Shown here one piece after another: positions 1 to 6,699 of a DNA stretch of 24,925 nucleotides; the first letter of the stretch is position 1, and every line of letters starts with the position of its first letter. The translations under genes and the position numbers were made by a program. The stretch comes from Gemmatimonadota bacterium (GTDB lineage Bacteria > Gemmatimonadota > Gemmatimonadetes > Gemmatimonadales > Gemmatimonadaceae): contig JAEUJK010000260.1 in the NCBI GenBank assembly GCA_016794735.1, positions 1 through 24,925 on the forward strand, in the 5' to 3' direction. The notes under the pieces were generated by a model. The model ran no database searches, was not told the origin of the DNA, and was given only the letters and a program-made list of their open reading frames with translations.

Positions 1-1
1 G

Positions 2-244
2 ATGGAGCCGGGGAAGGTCTACCAGGTGAAGCTGCCGCCGCTGGTGACCAGCAACACCTTCAAGGCCGGGCACCGGATCCGCATCTCGGTCGCGAGCAGC
101 TCGTTCCCGGTGTACGAGCGGAACCTCAACACCGGCGGGCCCAACTACAACGAGAAGGATCCCGTGGTGGCGCACACGAGCATTCACCACGGCCCGGCCC
201 ATCCCTCGTCGGTGACGCTCTCCGTGGTGCCCGCGCGACCCTAG
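2..244 (+). CDS. CocE/NonD (X-Pro dipeptidyl-peptidase-type) hydrolase, C-terminal fragment
   Basis: Only the last 80 codons lie in the window; the reading frame is open to the left edge, so the ATG at 2 is probably an internal Met. The residues fit the C-terminal jelly-roll (PepX_C) domain of CocE/X-Pro dipeptidyl-peptidase-type serine hydrolases: a Lys-Leu-Pro-Pro strand, a 'FKAGHRIRISVASSSFPVYERN' type strand in which RIRISVASSSFP is diagnostic, then a TGG...N turn and a closing strand ending in SVTLSVVP. The catalytic alpha/beta-hydrolase part is outside the window, so the substrate (peptide, acyl ester or cephalosporin ester) cannot be judged. The TAG stop at 242-244 overlaps the stop of the convergent nucleotidyltransferase gene (241-243). 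Family call is fairly secure, exact enzyme is not. Confidence 0.8.
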   Translation: MEPGKVYQVKLPPLVTSNTFKAGHRIRISVASSSFPVYERNLNTGGPNYNEKDPVVAHTSIHHGPAHPSSVTLSVVPARP

Positions 245-1074
245 AGCTGGACAGCGACCCCGGCCAGCGCGGCAGCGACGGCCGGGATGTCGCCGCGGTG
301 GGACAGGTCGAGGACGCCGCCCGCGAACGGGATGACGGCGAATCGTTCGTGGAGTTCGTCACGCGCGATGCGCACCGCGTCCTGCAGCTCGAGTTCACCA
401 CGCACCGACGGGGTCACCCGGCGGCACGCCGCGAAGATCGTCGGCGTGAACGACCAGAGGTTCATGCTCACCAGGGAGACGGGCGCAAGGCGCGCGTAGG
501 TGTCGGCGTCGGGCTTCTCGACGATCGACGCGAGCTGCGCGCCCCCGGGTGCCGCCTCGCCACCATCTTCCACGGTCACGAGGGCAAACGCCCGCACCCG
601 TTCCGCAGGGATGTTGCCCTCGCGCACGAGGGCGTCGGCGTCGAATCCCACGAGGCCGGCGCCGCCTGACGCGGCGAGGCGCCGGTACGCTTCCACCGGG
701 TAGTAGTTGTCGGCGTTGAGGACGAGGAAGGTGTCGGGGCCGGCGAAACGCTCGGCGGCGGCCACGGCGTCCGCCGTCCCGCGGGGCTCGGCCTGCACCG
801 CGAAGTGCACGCGCACGCGCGTGAGGCCCGTCGCGTAGTGCGCGCGGATGCCGTCGTGCTCGGGGCCAATCACCAGGCAGACGTCGGTGATCCCTGCGTC
901 GGCGAGCGCGCTGATCACGTAGTCGAGGAACGGGCGCCCGATCGGGATCATCGCCTTGAGCCCGGCATCTGCTGCCTTGGCCTGTGCGGCGTCGAGGGTT
1001 GCCTCCGCGTCGGCGCGGCGCATCCGGCTGCCGAGCCCGCGGGCGAGGATCACGGCCTTTCGGGTTGGCTTCAT
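241..1074 (-). CDS. Nucleotidyltransferase (NTP_transferase family, sugar-phosphate type)
   Basis: A 277-residue protein with the Rossmann-like nucleotidyltransferase fold of NDP-sugar pyrophosphorylases, which join a sugar-1-phosphate or similar phosphate to an NTP with release of pyrophosphate. The N-terminus has the nucleotide-binding loop AVILARGLGSRMR (7-19), which differs from the usual LAxGxGTRL by Arg12. It is followed by KAMIPIGRPFLDYVISAL (40-57), by PRGTADAV (97-104), and by the metal-site segment LNADNYYP (119-126). A later EKP triplet and SMNLW segment fit the second half. Between Arg17 and Lys40 there is an Ala/Asp-rich insert longer than in RmlA- or GalU-type enzymes. The chosen ATG (1072-1074) overlaps the stop of the cytochrome gene as ATGA and no Shine-Dalgarno is visible, so translation is probably coupled. 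A longer in-frame extension upstream is Arg/Pro-rich antisense of the cytochrome gene and was rejected. Substrate unknown. Confidence 0.85.
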   Translation of the reverse strand: MKPTRKAVILARGLGSRMRRADAEATLDAAQAKAADAGLKAMIPIGRPFLDYVISALADAGITDVCLVIGPEHDGIRAHYATGLTRVRVHFAVQAEPRGTADAVAAAERFAGPDTFLVLNADNYYPVEAYRRLAASGGAGLVGFDADALVREGNIPAERVRAFALVTVEDGGEAAPGGAQLASIVEKPDADTYARLAPVSLVSMNLWSFTPTIFAACRRVTPSVRGELELQDAVRIARDELHERFAVIPFAGGVLDLSHRGDIPAVAAALAGVAVQL

Positions 1075-1922
1075 CGGGGTGCGGCCAGCGGGAGACTGCG
1101 CAGGTAATTCCAGATCCCCTCGACCTCGCGCGTGGTCAGGCGACGAAACCGCCGCCGCGCCGTGGTGCCCATCAACCCGATGTCGCGTCCGTCGCGGGCG
1201 CGGCCGTCGAGCATCAGCGAGGTGAACTGGGGCAGCGTGTAGCCGAGTGCCTGAACCAGGGCTGGTGCGTTGTCCTGGCCCCGGAGCGTGACTCCGTGGC
1301 ACTCCGAGCAGATCGCGGACGCACGGTAGCGCCCCAGGGCGACCTGGGAGGTGTCCGCGTCAGCACCGAGGCGCGCGGCGCGATGGTCCATGGTGCCGGC
1401 GTCGGTGGGCACTTCGCCGCGAACGAGTGCGACCTTCGTGAACAGGCGAATCTCGGTGGGCGGCCAGGTGTCGCCCCGCACCGGAGTCGCGCGCAGGTGG
1501 GCCACGATGCGGCCAACGTCCGCATCGGACAAATGATAGAAACCAGCGGATGGCATGGCGAACGCGGCCGTGCCGTTGCGCTTGACGCCGTGGCGGATGA
1601 GCCGCACGACTTCGGCGTCGTCGTAGGACCGGATGGCCTGGGTGATGTTCGGCGCGATGAGGCGGATCACGCGTGGCTCGTCGACGAAGACCTTCCCCTG
1701 GAGGGAGTCGCCGTGGCACCCGTGACAGCCGTGCAGCCAGGCGAGGCGTTCACCCTCGGTGATGGCGCTCGCATCCGACGGGATCGCAACGGTGTCGGGC
1801 GGGACGTTGAACGTCGAGGCGGCGATGGCGGCGGCCTTGAACCCCAACCACCAGTAGCCCAACCCGCCGGCTCCGGCGAGCAGGGTGAGACCCAGCAGGG
1901 CTCCGAGTAGGATAGGTCGCAC
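1071..1922 (-). CDS. Diheme c-type cytochrome
   Basis: A 283-residue protein with an N-terminal hydrophobic segment (about 4-27) that acts as signal or membrane anchor, followed by two class I-like cytochrome c domains. Heme attachment sites are C66-HG-C69-H70 and C205-SE-C208-H209. Likely distal methionines are M123 in AFAMPSAGF for the first domain and M237 or M251 for the second. It should act in the periplasm as an electron carrier or as a subunit of a dehydrogenase or oxidase complex; the partner is not in the window. The start is GTG at 1922, directly after the TAG of the antiporter gene (no gap), and its own stop overlaps the ATG of the nucleotidyltransferase. It therefore sits in the middle of a tight three-gene transcription unit with unrelated-looking neighbours. 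Family assignment is secure. Confidence 0.9.
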   Translation of the reverse strand: MRPILLGALLGLTLLAGAGGLGYWWLGFKAAAIAASTFNVPPDTVAIPSDASAITEGERLAWLHGCHGCHGDSLQGKVFVDEPRVIRLIAPNITQAIRSYDDAEVVRLIRHGVKRNGTAAFAMPSAGFYHLSDADVGRIVAHLRATPVRGDTWPPTEIRLFTKVALVRGEVPTDAGTMDHRAARLGADADTSQVALGRYRASAICSECHGVTLRGQDNAPALVQALGYTLPQFTSLMLDGRARDGRDIGLMGTTARRRFRRLTTREVEGIWNYLRSLPLAAPR

Positions 1923-3134
1923 CTAGGCGTCGTGTGCGGGCTCGGGTTCCGTGCCTTCAGGACGGTCCTGCTCCTCCGCCGCATTGAGCACGTCCGGGTC
2001 GGTGGTGGGCGCGTGGAGCACCATCCCGGGGATCAGCGTGTTGAGCACCGTGTAGCAGACGAGCGCACCGAACAGCCACGAAGGGAGCTCGAACTGCTCA
2101 CGCAGGATCTCGGCGATAACGAGCGTGAAGACCAGCGTCGGGAGCAGCGGCGTCGACACGCGCAGTGCCTCACGCCACTGCTCGCGCAGGGCGGTGCGGC
2201 GCAACACCGCCACCGTGGCCACCCGCAGCGGGACCGCGACGAGGAGCAGCGTGACGCCGGCACCCAGCGAGAGCCACGTGAGGTCGCGCTGCTCGAGGTG
2301 CAATCCTGCCTTGAAGAAGTAGAACGGCACAAAGAACGAGGCGAACACCTCGACGGCGTGCAGCATCTTCTCGGAGGCCAGCGCGGGCAATTCGCGGCGG
2401 AATCGCTGGGCCGCGACCCCGACGAGGAACGCACCCACGAGGTAGTACACGCCGAGCCGTCGGGTGACGAGGGCGCAGGTCAGGGCGACGATGACGAGGA
2501 ACGCGAACTCGGATTTTGGCGCGACGGGAAGGATCGATCGCGCGAAGATCTGGAAGGCAACCGGCACGAGCACCACGAGCCCGGCGAGGGTCAGCACCGA
2601 GATACCGAGCCGTTGTGGGTCGCCTCCCTGCAGCACCACAAACATCACGCCGAGTGCGACAAGTTCGGTGGAGATCGCCTTCGACTTCACCCAGAAGCGT
2701 TCGCGGCCATTCAGCCCGAATCCGTCCAGCGAATCGAGGATGAACCCGGTGGATGGCGTGAGGAGGGCGAGGGCGACCAGTGCCGCCGCGCGACCGGTGA
2801 GCGGCAGGAGCGCGATGAGGGCCGCGGTCATGAGCGCCAGGAGGCCGAGCTGGATGCTCAGGTGCCACACCAGCACCCGCGACTCGCGCCGCAGCTCGCC
2901 GAAGTCGACTTCGAGTCCGGCGAAGAGGAAGAGCGACACGATCCCGAGCGTGGCGAATTGATCCACGATGGGCTCGTGCGTGAAGAGATGCAGGCCAATC
3001 GAGGCAATGGCACCGAGCACGAGGCTTGTGACTGCGCTCGGCAGACGATACCGCTGCAAGGCCTTCGGGACGACGAACAGCGCGAAGATCAGCAGGACGT
3101 ACGCCAGCTCGGAGGTCACCGCAATTCCGTTCAT
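1923..3134 (-). CDS. Cation:proton antiporter, CPA2 family
   Basis: A 403-residue polytopic membrane protein with about 11-12 hydrophobic segments, consistent with the CPA2 (KefB/GerN-like) monovalent cation:proton antiporters. Diagnostic stretches are LFLFAGLEVD (68-77) after the second or third helix, ALALLTPSTGFILDSL (121-136) with Asp134, where the unwound ion-binding helix is expected, and FFVPFYFFKAGLHL (267-280). The C-terminus after about residue 372 is short, acidic and hydrophilic (DPDVLNAAEEQDRPEGTEPEP), with no TrkA-N (RCK) nucleotide-binding domain, so it is a bare transporter. Start: ATG at 3134 gives a natural N-terminus. A GTG at 3173 would add 13 residues; neither has a clear Shine-Dalgarno. 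First gene of the minus-strand operon, with the cytochrome gene abutting its stop. Whether it moves Na+ or K+ cannot be told. Confidence 0.87.
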   Translation of the reverse strand: MNGIAVTSELAYVLLIFALFVVPKALQRYRLPSAVTSLVLGAIASIGLHLFTHEPIVDQFATLGIVSLFLFAGLEVDFGELRRESRVLVWHLSIQLGLLALMTAALIALLPLTGRAAALVALALLTPSTGFILDSLDGFGLNGRERFWVKSKAISTELVALGVMFVVLQGGDPQRLGISVLTLAGLVVLVPVAFQIFARSILPVAPKSEFAFLVIVALTCALVTRRLGVYYLVGAFLVGVAAQRFRRELPALASEKMLHAVEVFASFFVPFYFFKAGLHLEQRDLTWLSLGAGVTLLLVAVPLRVATVAVLRRTALREQWREALRVSTPLLPTLVFTLVIAEILREQFELPSWLFGALVCYTVLNTLIPGMVLHAPTTDPDVLNAAEEQDRPEGTEPEPAHDA

Positions 3135-3579
3135 GTGGGGAACGCCGGGCAGGAAGGTGACAGGAGGCAGCACGGAGTCACGGCGTCCGGGACACCGGAA
3201 CCGCAGGTGGCGAAGGACCTTCGAGCGCGGCCCGTCGTGGAAGGCTAGGCGTTACCCCGCCGACGGACAATACAACACGCGGTCGGCGGCTCACGCGGAG
3301 TGTTCGCGTCGGCAATCCGGCACTTGCGAAACCCCCTCTGCGTGCGAGATTGCGACATCAGTATTCCGCCAGCCTGTAGGCTGAGATTGCGGATCCCGCC
3401 GTGCGCCAGGTCAGTGCGGCGACTTGAAAATCCCCGCGATGGGGAGGCCGTGCCGGGACCCCCGGCGCGCGAGTCGCCGGGATGTTGCCCGGGCACGTGA
3501 GTGTGCGCCCAGAAGCGCCGTGCGCCGGGCCCTGGGCGTGGGGAGGCACGATTTCACCACCTTCCATACGGAGGTAGCG
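3135..3579. promoter_or_regulatory. Divergent intergenic region with clustered hairpins
   Basis: These 445 bases separate the minus-strand antiporter operon from the plus-strand HPF-like gene and must hold both promoters. No confident -35/-10 pair was found. Reading frames here code for Arg/Pro/Cys-rich sequence with no recognisable family and were not called. What is visible is structure: an inverted repeat CAGCCT-gt-AGGCTG at 3370-3383, and three small perfect hairpins in a row at 3431-3445 (TCCCC/GGGGA), 3452-3466 (GCCGGG/CCCGGC) and 3477-3492 (CCGGG/CCCGG). They end about 90 bases before the HPF-like start. GC-rich DNA makes short stems common, so this may be chance. Confidence 0.4.
3570..3575 (+). 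promoter_or_regulatory. Strong ribosome binding site fixing the HPF-like start
   Basis: GGAGGT stands four bases before the ATG at 3580. It is one of only a few canonical Shine-Dalgarno sites in the window and decides the start, because the open frame continues upstream to 3424 with an Arg-rich non-conserved stretch. Confidence 0.75.
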
Positions 3580-3990
3580 ATGAAGCGTCGGGCGACCAGG
3601 GGCGAGACTCGCGGCGTCATGGGGGTACGCGCGTTCGAGGCGGCGCGCCCATTGCGGGGCCGCACCACAACGGATACGACGCCCGTCCACATCAAGGATC
3701 TGGGCGGCGATGACTCCCTCGATCCCGCGCGTGTGCGTTCAGCGCTTGGGCGAAAGCTCGGCAAGTACGCGCTCACGATCGACCGGATCACGGTGACGTG
3801 CCGTGACGAGAGCGGTCCCGTCGGTGCCCGCGTGGTGTGCGCCGGTGTGACGATCACGACGAATCGCCTCGGGCCCATCGTGGTGACGGCGCGCGCGCCG
3901 ACGAGCTGGCTCGCGGTCAGTGCGGCGATTCGAAGCGGGGAGCGCAGTATGCGTCGTCGTCTGGAGCGTCAGCGCGAGGCGCGACGTTGA
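3580..3990 (+). CDS. HPF/RaiA (S30EA)-like ribosome-associated protein
   Basis: A small basic protein of 136 residues. Residues 35-136 resemble the ribosome hibernation factor fold (beta-alpha-beta-beta-beta-alpha): PVHIKD strand, helix DPARVRSALGRKLGKYA (48-64), strand IDRITVTCRDESG (68-79), two strands ARVVCAGVTIT and GPIVVTARAP, then a C-terminal Arg-rich helix WLAVSAAIRSGERSMRRRLERQ (110-131). Such proteins bind the 30S decoding region and silence or protect ribosomes in stress or stationary phase. It is short, without the C-terminal dimerisation domain of long HPF, and has a poorly conserved 30-residue basic N-terminal extension. The strong GGAGGT site suggests efficient translation. It precedes genes for a mechanosensitive channel and an ion antiporter, which fits a stress context. 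The fold is recognised from pattern only, so a divergent or repurposed member is possible. Confidence 0.62.
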   Translation: MKRRATRGETRGVMGVRAFEAARPLRGRTTTDTTPVHIKDLGGDDSLDPARVRSALGRKLGKYALTIDRITVTCRDESGPVGARVVCAGVTITTNRLGPIVVTARAPTSWLAVSAAIRSGERSMRRRLERQREARR

Positions 3991-4027
3991 TGCGCCGCAC
4001 GTCGGTGTTCCACCGCTGACGCGGACG

Positions 4028-4930
4028 ATGCTCGAGTCGCTGTGGGGCATCGCTTCGCAGCGCGGCGTGGTGGCATGCGCGGCGCTGGCGGTGATTTGGG
4101 CTGCGGTGAAGCTCATCCAGCGCCGGCTCGCCGCACATGTTGGCACGGACTTCGAATGGAAGTACCGGAGCCGACGCATTGTGGGCTTCGCCGGGATGCT
4201 GGTGGCGGCGCTCGTGCTCCTCGCGGTGTTTGGTGATGCGCTGGGCCAGCTGCCTGTGACCCTGGGTGTTGCCGGCGCGGGGATTGCCTTTGCGCTGCGA
4301 GAGGTCATCGCGTCGGTGGCTGGATGGATCGCGATCCTGACGGCGGGCTTCTATCGCGCAGGTGATCGCGTGCAGCTGGGTCGGGTGAAGGGCGATGTCA
4401 TCGACATCGGCATGCTCAGGACGACCCTGATGGAGGTTGGGGAGTGGGTGGACGGCGATCTCTACAACGGCCGCATCGTGCGGCTGGCGAACTCGATCGT
4501 GTTCAAGGAACCGGTCTTCAACTATTCCAGTGACTTCCCGTTCGTCTGGGACGAGATCCGCGTGCCGGTCAGGTTCGGGAGCGACTACGGCCAGGCGCGA
4601 TCGCTCCTCGATGGGGCCGTGACCGAAGTGGCCGGGCAGCTCCCCGCGCAGTCGCAGGAGACGTGGGTCGGCATGGTCAGCAAGTACCGCATCGAGAACG
4701 CGCGCACTACGCCATGGGTCACGCTCGCGTTCAATGACAATTGGGTGGAGTTCAACGTCCGGTACGTGGTCGGCTACAAGAATCGCCGCGCCGTCCGTGA
4801 CGCCTTGTTCACTCGCATCCTCCGTGACATCGAAGCGACCCTGGGCAAAGTCACGCTGGCCTCCGCCACGTTCCAGCTGGTTGACCTGCCACCGCTCAAC
4901 GTGCGACTCGAACGATCCGCATCGCCATGA
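4028..4930 (+). CDS. MscS-family mechanosensitive ion channel
   Basis: A 300-residue inner-membrane protein of the small-conductance mechanosensitive channel family, which opens under membrane tension to release solutes during hypo-osmotic shock. Hydrophobic segments lie at about 12-30, 50-70 and 77-109. The last is the pore helix in the classic Gly/Ala-rich form VTLGVAGAGIAFALREVIAS, continuing into AGWIAILTAGFYRAGDRVQLG. The beta-domain follows with GDVIDIGMLRTTL (122-134) and RIVRLANSIVFKEPVFNYS (149-167), which is typical of MscS. The C-terminal alpha/beta domain runs from about 180 to 290. Only three membrane segments are predicted, the minimal architecture. The start at 4028 follows the HPF-like stop by 37 bases. 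An extension upstream to 3920 would overlap the HPF-like gene and is unlikely. No strong Shine-Dalgarno is present. Confidence 0.92.
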   Translation: MLESLWGIASQRGVVACAALAVIWAAVKLIQRRLAAHVGTDFEWKYRSRRIVGFAGMLVAALVLLAVFGDALGQLPVTLGVAGAGIAFALREVIASVAGWIAILTAGFYRAGDRVQLGRVKGDVIDIGMLRTTLMEVGEWVDGDLYNGRIVRLANSIVFKEPVFNYSSDFPFVWDEIRVPVRFGSDYGQARSLLDGAVTEVAGQLPAQSQETWVGMVSKYRIENARTTPWVTLAFNDNWVEFNVRYVVGYKNRRAVRDALFTRILRDIEATLGKVTLASATFQLVDLPPLNVRLERSASP

Positions 4931-5012
4931 GGCCGTAGCGAGTCACGGGGCACGCCGCCCTCCGTTGGCCTGACGTCCGATCGCGCTTCCTGTGCCACCC
5001 CTGCTCCCACGC

Positions 5013-6629
5013 ATGCCCTTCGAGACAGCATTCATCGTTCTCTTCTGCGTCGCCACGACCGTTGCGCTCCTGGTCCGGAGGTTTCGCGTTCCGTACACCG
5101 TGGCGCTGGTGTTGGCGGGCCTCGCGATCGGGGCGCTGCGCCTGTTCGAGGCCCCGCACCTGACGAAAGAACTGCTGTTCGCCGTCTTTCTCCCCGGCCT
5201 GCTCTTCGAGGCCGCCTTTCACATCGACGCGGAGCGCCTCCGCGAGAACACCCGGGTGATCCTCTCGCTGGCGATGCCCGGGGTCATCGTCGCCATCGGG
5301 TTCACCGGCCTGATCACGACATGGATCGTGCACGGCCTCGCACTCGACCCGACGTTCACCCTGAGCCATGGCCTCGTGTTCGGTGCCCTTGTGGCGGCCA
5401 CCGATCCGATCGCGGTGATCGCGCTGTTCAAGACCTTGCAGGTCCCGGGACGGTTGGCTCTCCTCGTCGAGGGTGAAAGCCTGCTGAACGACGGCACGGC
5501 GGTGGTGTTCTTCGCGCTGATCCTGAGCGTGGTGACGGGCCAGAGTACGTCTGCGGGTTCCCTCGTTTCGGGCTTCGCGGCGTCGATCGGCGGTGGCGTG
5601 CTGGTGGGGTTGGCCATCGGGTTCGCGGTCTCCCAGGTGACGCACCAGGTCGACGAGCCGATGATCGAGATCAGCCTCACGGTGATCGCGGCCTACGGGG
5701 CCTTCGTCGTCGCCGAGCAGATGCACAGCTCCGGGGTGCTCGCGACGGTGGCGTCGGGCCTGGTCTGCGGCAACCTCGGGCGACGTCATGGCATGTCGCC
5801 GTCGACGCACCTCGCGGTGGTCTCCTTCTGGGAGTACGCCGCGTTCGCCCTCAACAGCATGGTGTTCCTGCTCATCGGGTTTGAGGTCTCGGTCGGTGCG
5901 TTGGCCCTGTATTGGCGTGAGATCGCCGTGGCCTTCCTCGCGATGCTGCTCGTTCGATTCGTCGTGGTTGGGGCGGTGGTGGGCGCCGTGCGCCGGACGA
6001 ACGAGGCCGTACCGAAAGGCTGGGGCGCCGTAATCGCATGGGGCGGGATTCGAGGTGGCCTGTCCATCGTCCTCGCGCTGGGCCTGCCGCGCGATCTCCC
6101 GCACCGCGAGCAGCTGGTCACGATGACCCTCGGCGTCGTCTTGGCATCGATCCTCCTGCAGGGGCTGACGATGGCCCCGTTGCTGCGCCGGCTCGGACTG
6201 GTGGTGCGCGACGTCGGCCGCTCCGCCTACGAGCGCGCCCGGGCCGAACTCCGCGTGGTCACCGGCGCCTTATCCGAGATCGAGGACCTCGATGCGCGAC
6301 GGATGATCTCACCCGATGACGCGCGCGTCCTGCGGGCGCCGTACGAGCAGCGCCGTGACGACGTCGAGGCCGTGCTCTCGCAACTGGGACCCACTCCGGC
6401 GGAAGCGACGCGGATGCAGCGCTCCGCGCTGCATCACCTGCTGGCGTACGAGGCGCGGGCGGCGGCCGAGGGATTACGCTCGGGGGCCATGTCGCCCGAG
6501 GTCTTCGAGGCGATGGCGCGTGATGTCGCGACCCGCCGACTCCGGCTCTCCGAAGCGGATGCGGCCGATGCAGGGGACGTGCTTGGCCCGCTGTCGACGT
6601 CGACCACCACTCATCGAGGTGCTCCATGA
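5013..6629 (+). CDS. Na+/H+ antiporter, CPA1 (NhaP/NHE-like) family
   Basis: A 538-residue protein with about 12 membrane segments up to residue 400 and a cytosolic helical tail (400-538). CPA1 landmarks are present: FLPGLLFEAAFHID (59-72), the ion-binding ALVAATDPIAV (125-135) with Asp131, EGESLLNDGTAVVFF (153-167) with Asp160, EYAAFALNSMVFLLIGFE (274-291), and GGIRGGLSIVLAL (344-356) with Arg347. These exchange cytoplasmic Na+ (or K+) for external protons and control pH and salt. The tail is Arg/Glu/Ala-rich and resembles the regulatory tails of bacterial NhaP homologues. Start: ATG at 5013; a GTG at 4992 would add seven residues and neither has a clear Shine-Dalgarno. It lies 82 bases after the MscS gene and 70 before the DUF389 gene, on the same strand. 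Confidence 0.92.
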   Translation: MPFETAFIVLFCVATTVALLVRRFRVPYTVALVLAGLAIGALRLFEAPHLTKELLFAVFLPGLLFEAAFHIDAERLRENTRVILSLAMPGVIVAIGFTGLITTWIVHGLALDPTFTLSHGLVFGALVAATDPIAVIALFKTLQVPGRLALLVEGESLLNDGTAVVFFALILSVVTGQSTSAGSLVSGFAASIGGGVLVGLAIGFAVSQVTHQVDEPMIEISLTVIAAYGAFVVAEQMHSSGVLATVASGLVCGNLGRRHGMSPSTHLAVVSFWEYAAFALNSMVFLLIGFEVSVGALALYWREIAVAFLAMLLVRFVVVGAVVGAVRRTNEAVPKGWGAVIAWGGIRGGLSIVLALGLPRDLPHREQLVTMTLGVVLASILLQGLTMAPLLRRLGLVVRDVGRSAYERARAELRVVTGALSEIEDLDARRMISPDDARVLRAPYEQRRDDVEAVLSQLGPTPAEATRMQRSALHHLLAYEARAAAEGLRSGAMSPEVFEAMARDVATRRLRLSEADAADAGDVLGPLSTSTTTHRGAP

Positions 6630-6699
6630 TGCGCAGACGCACGCAGGCCCCGGCGCGTGGAGGGAGGGCAGCCGAAGGCCCGGTACACGGCGGGCGCAG

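Noticed and set aside
1932..3248. 438-codon plus-strand open frame opposite the CPA2 antiporter
   Set aside because: His/Arg/Glu-rich low-complexity translation, antisense to a clearly conserved membrane protein; a typical shadow frame in high-GC DNA.
3245..3496. 83-codon minus-strand open frame in the divergent gap, possible small gene
   Set aside because: No Shine-Dalgarno, no hydrophobic or conserved pattern, and overlaps the hairpin-rich leader; a small protein cannot be excluded but is not supported.
4896..6104. 402-codon minus-strand open frame opposite the CPA1 antiporter
   Set aside because: Arg/His/Asp-rich with no family pattern; the opposite strand has all CPA1 motifs.
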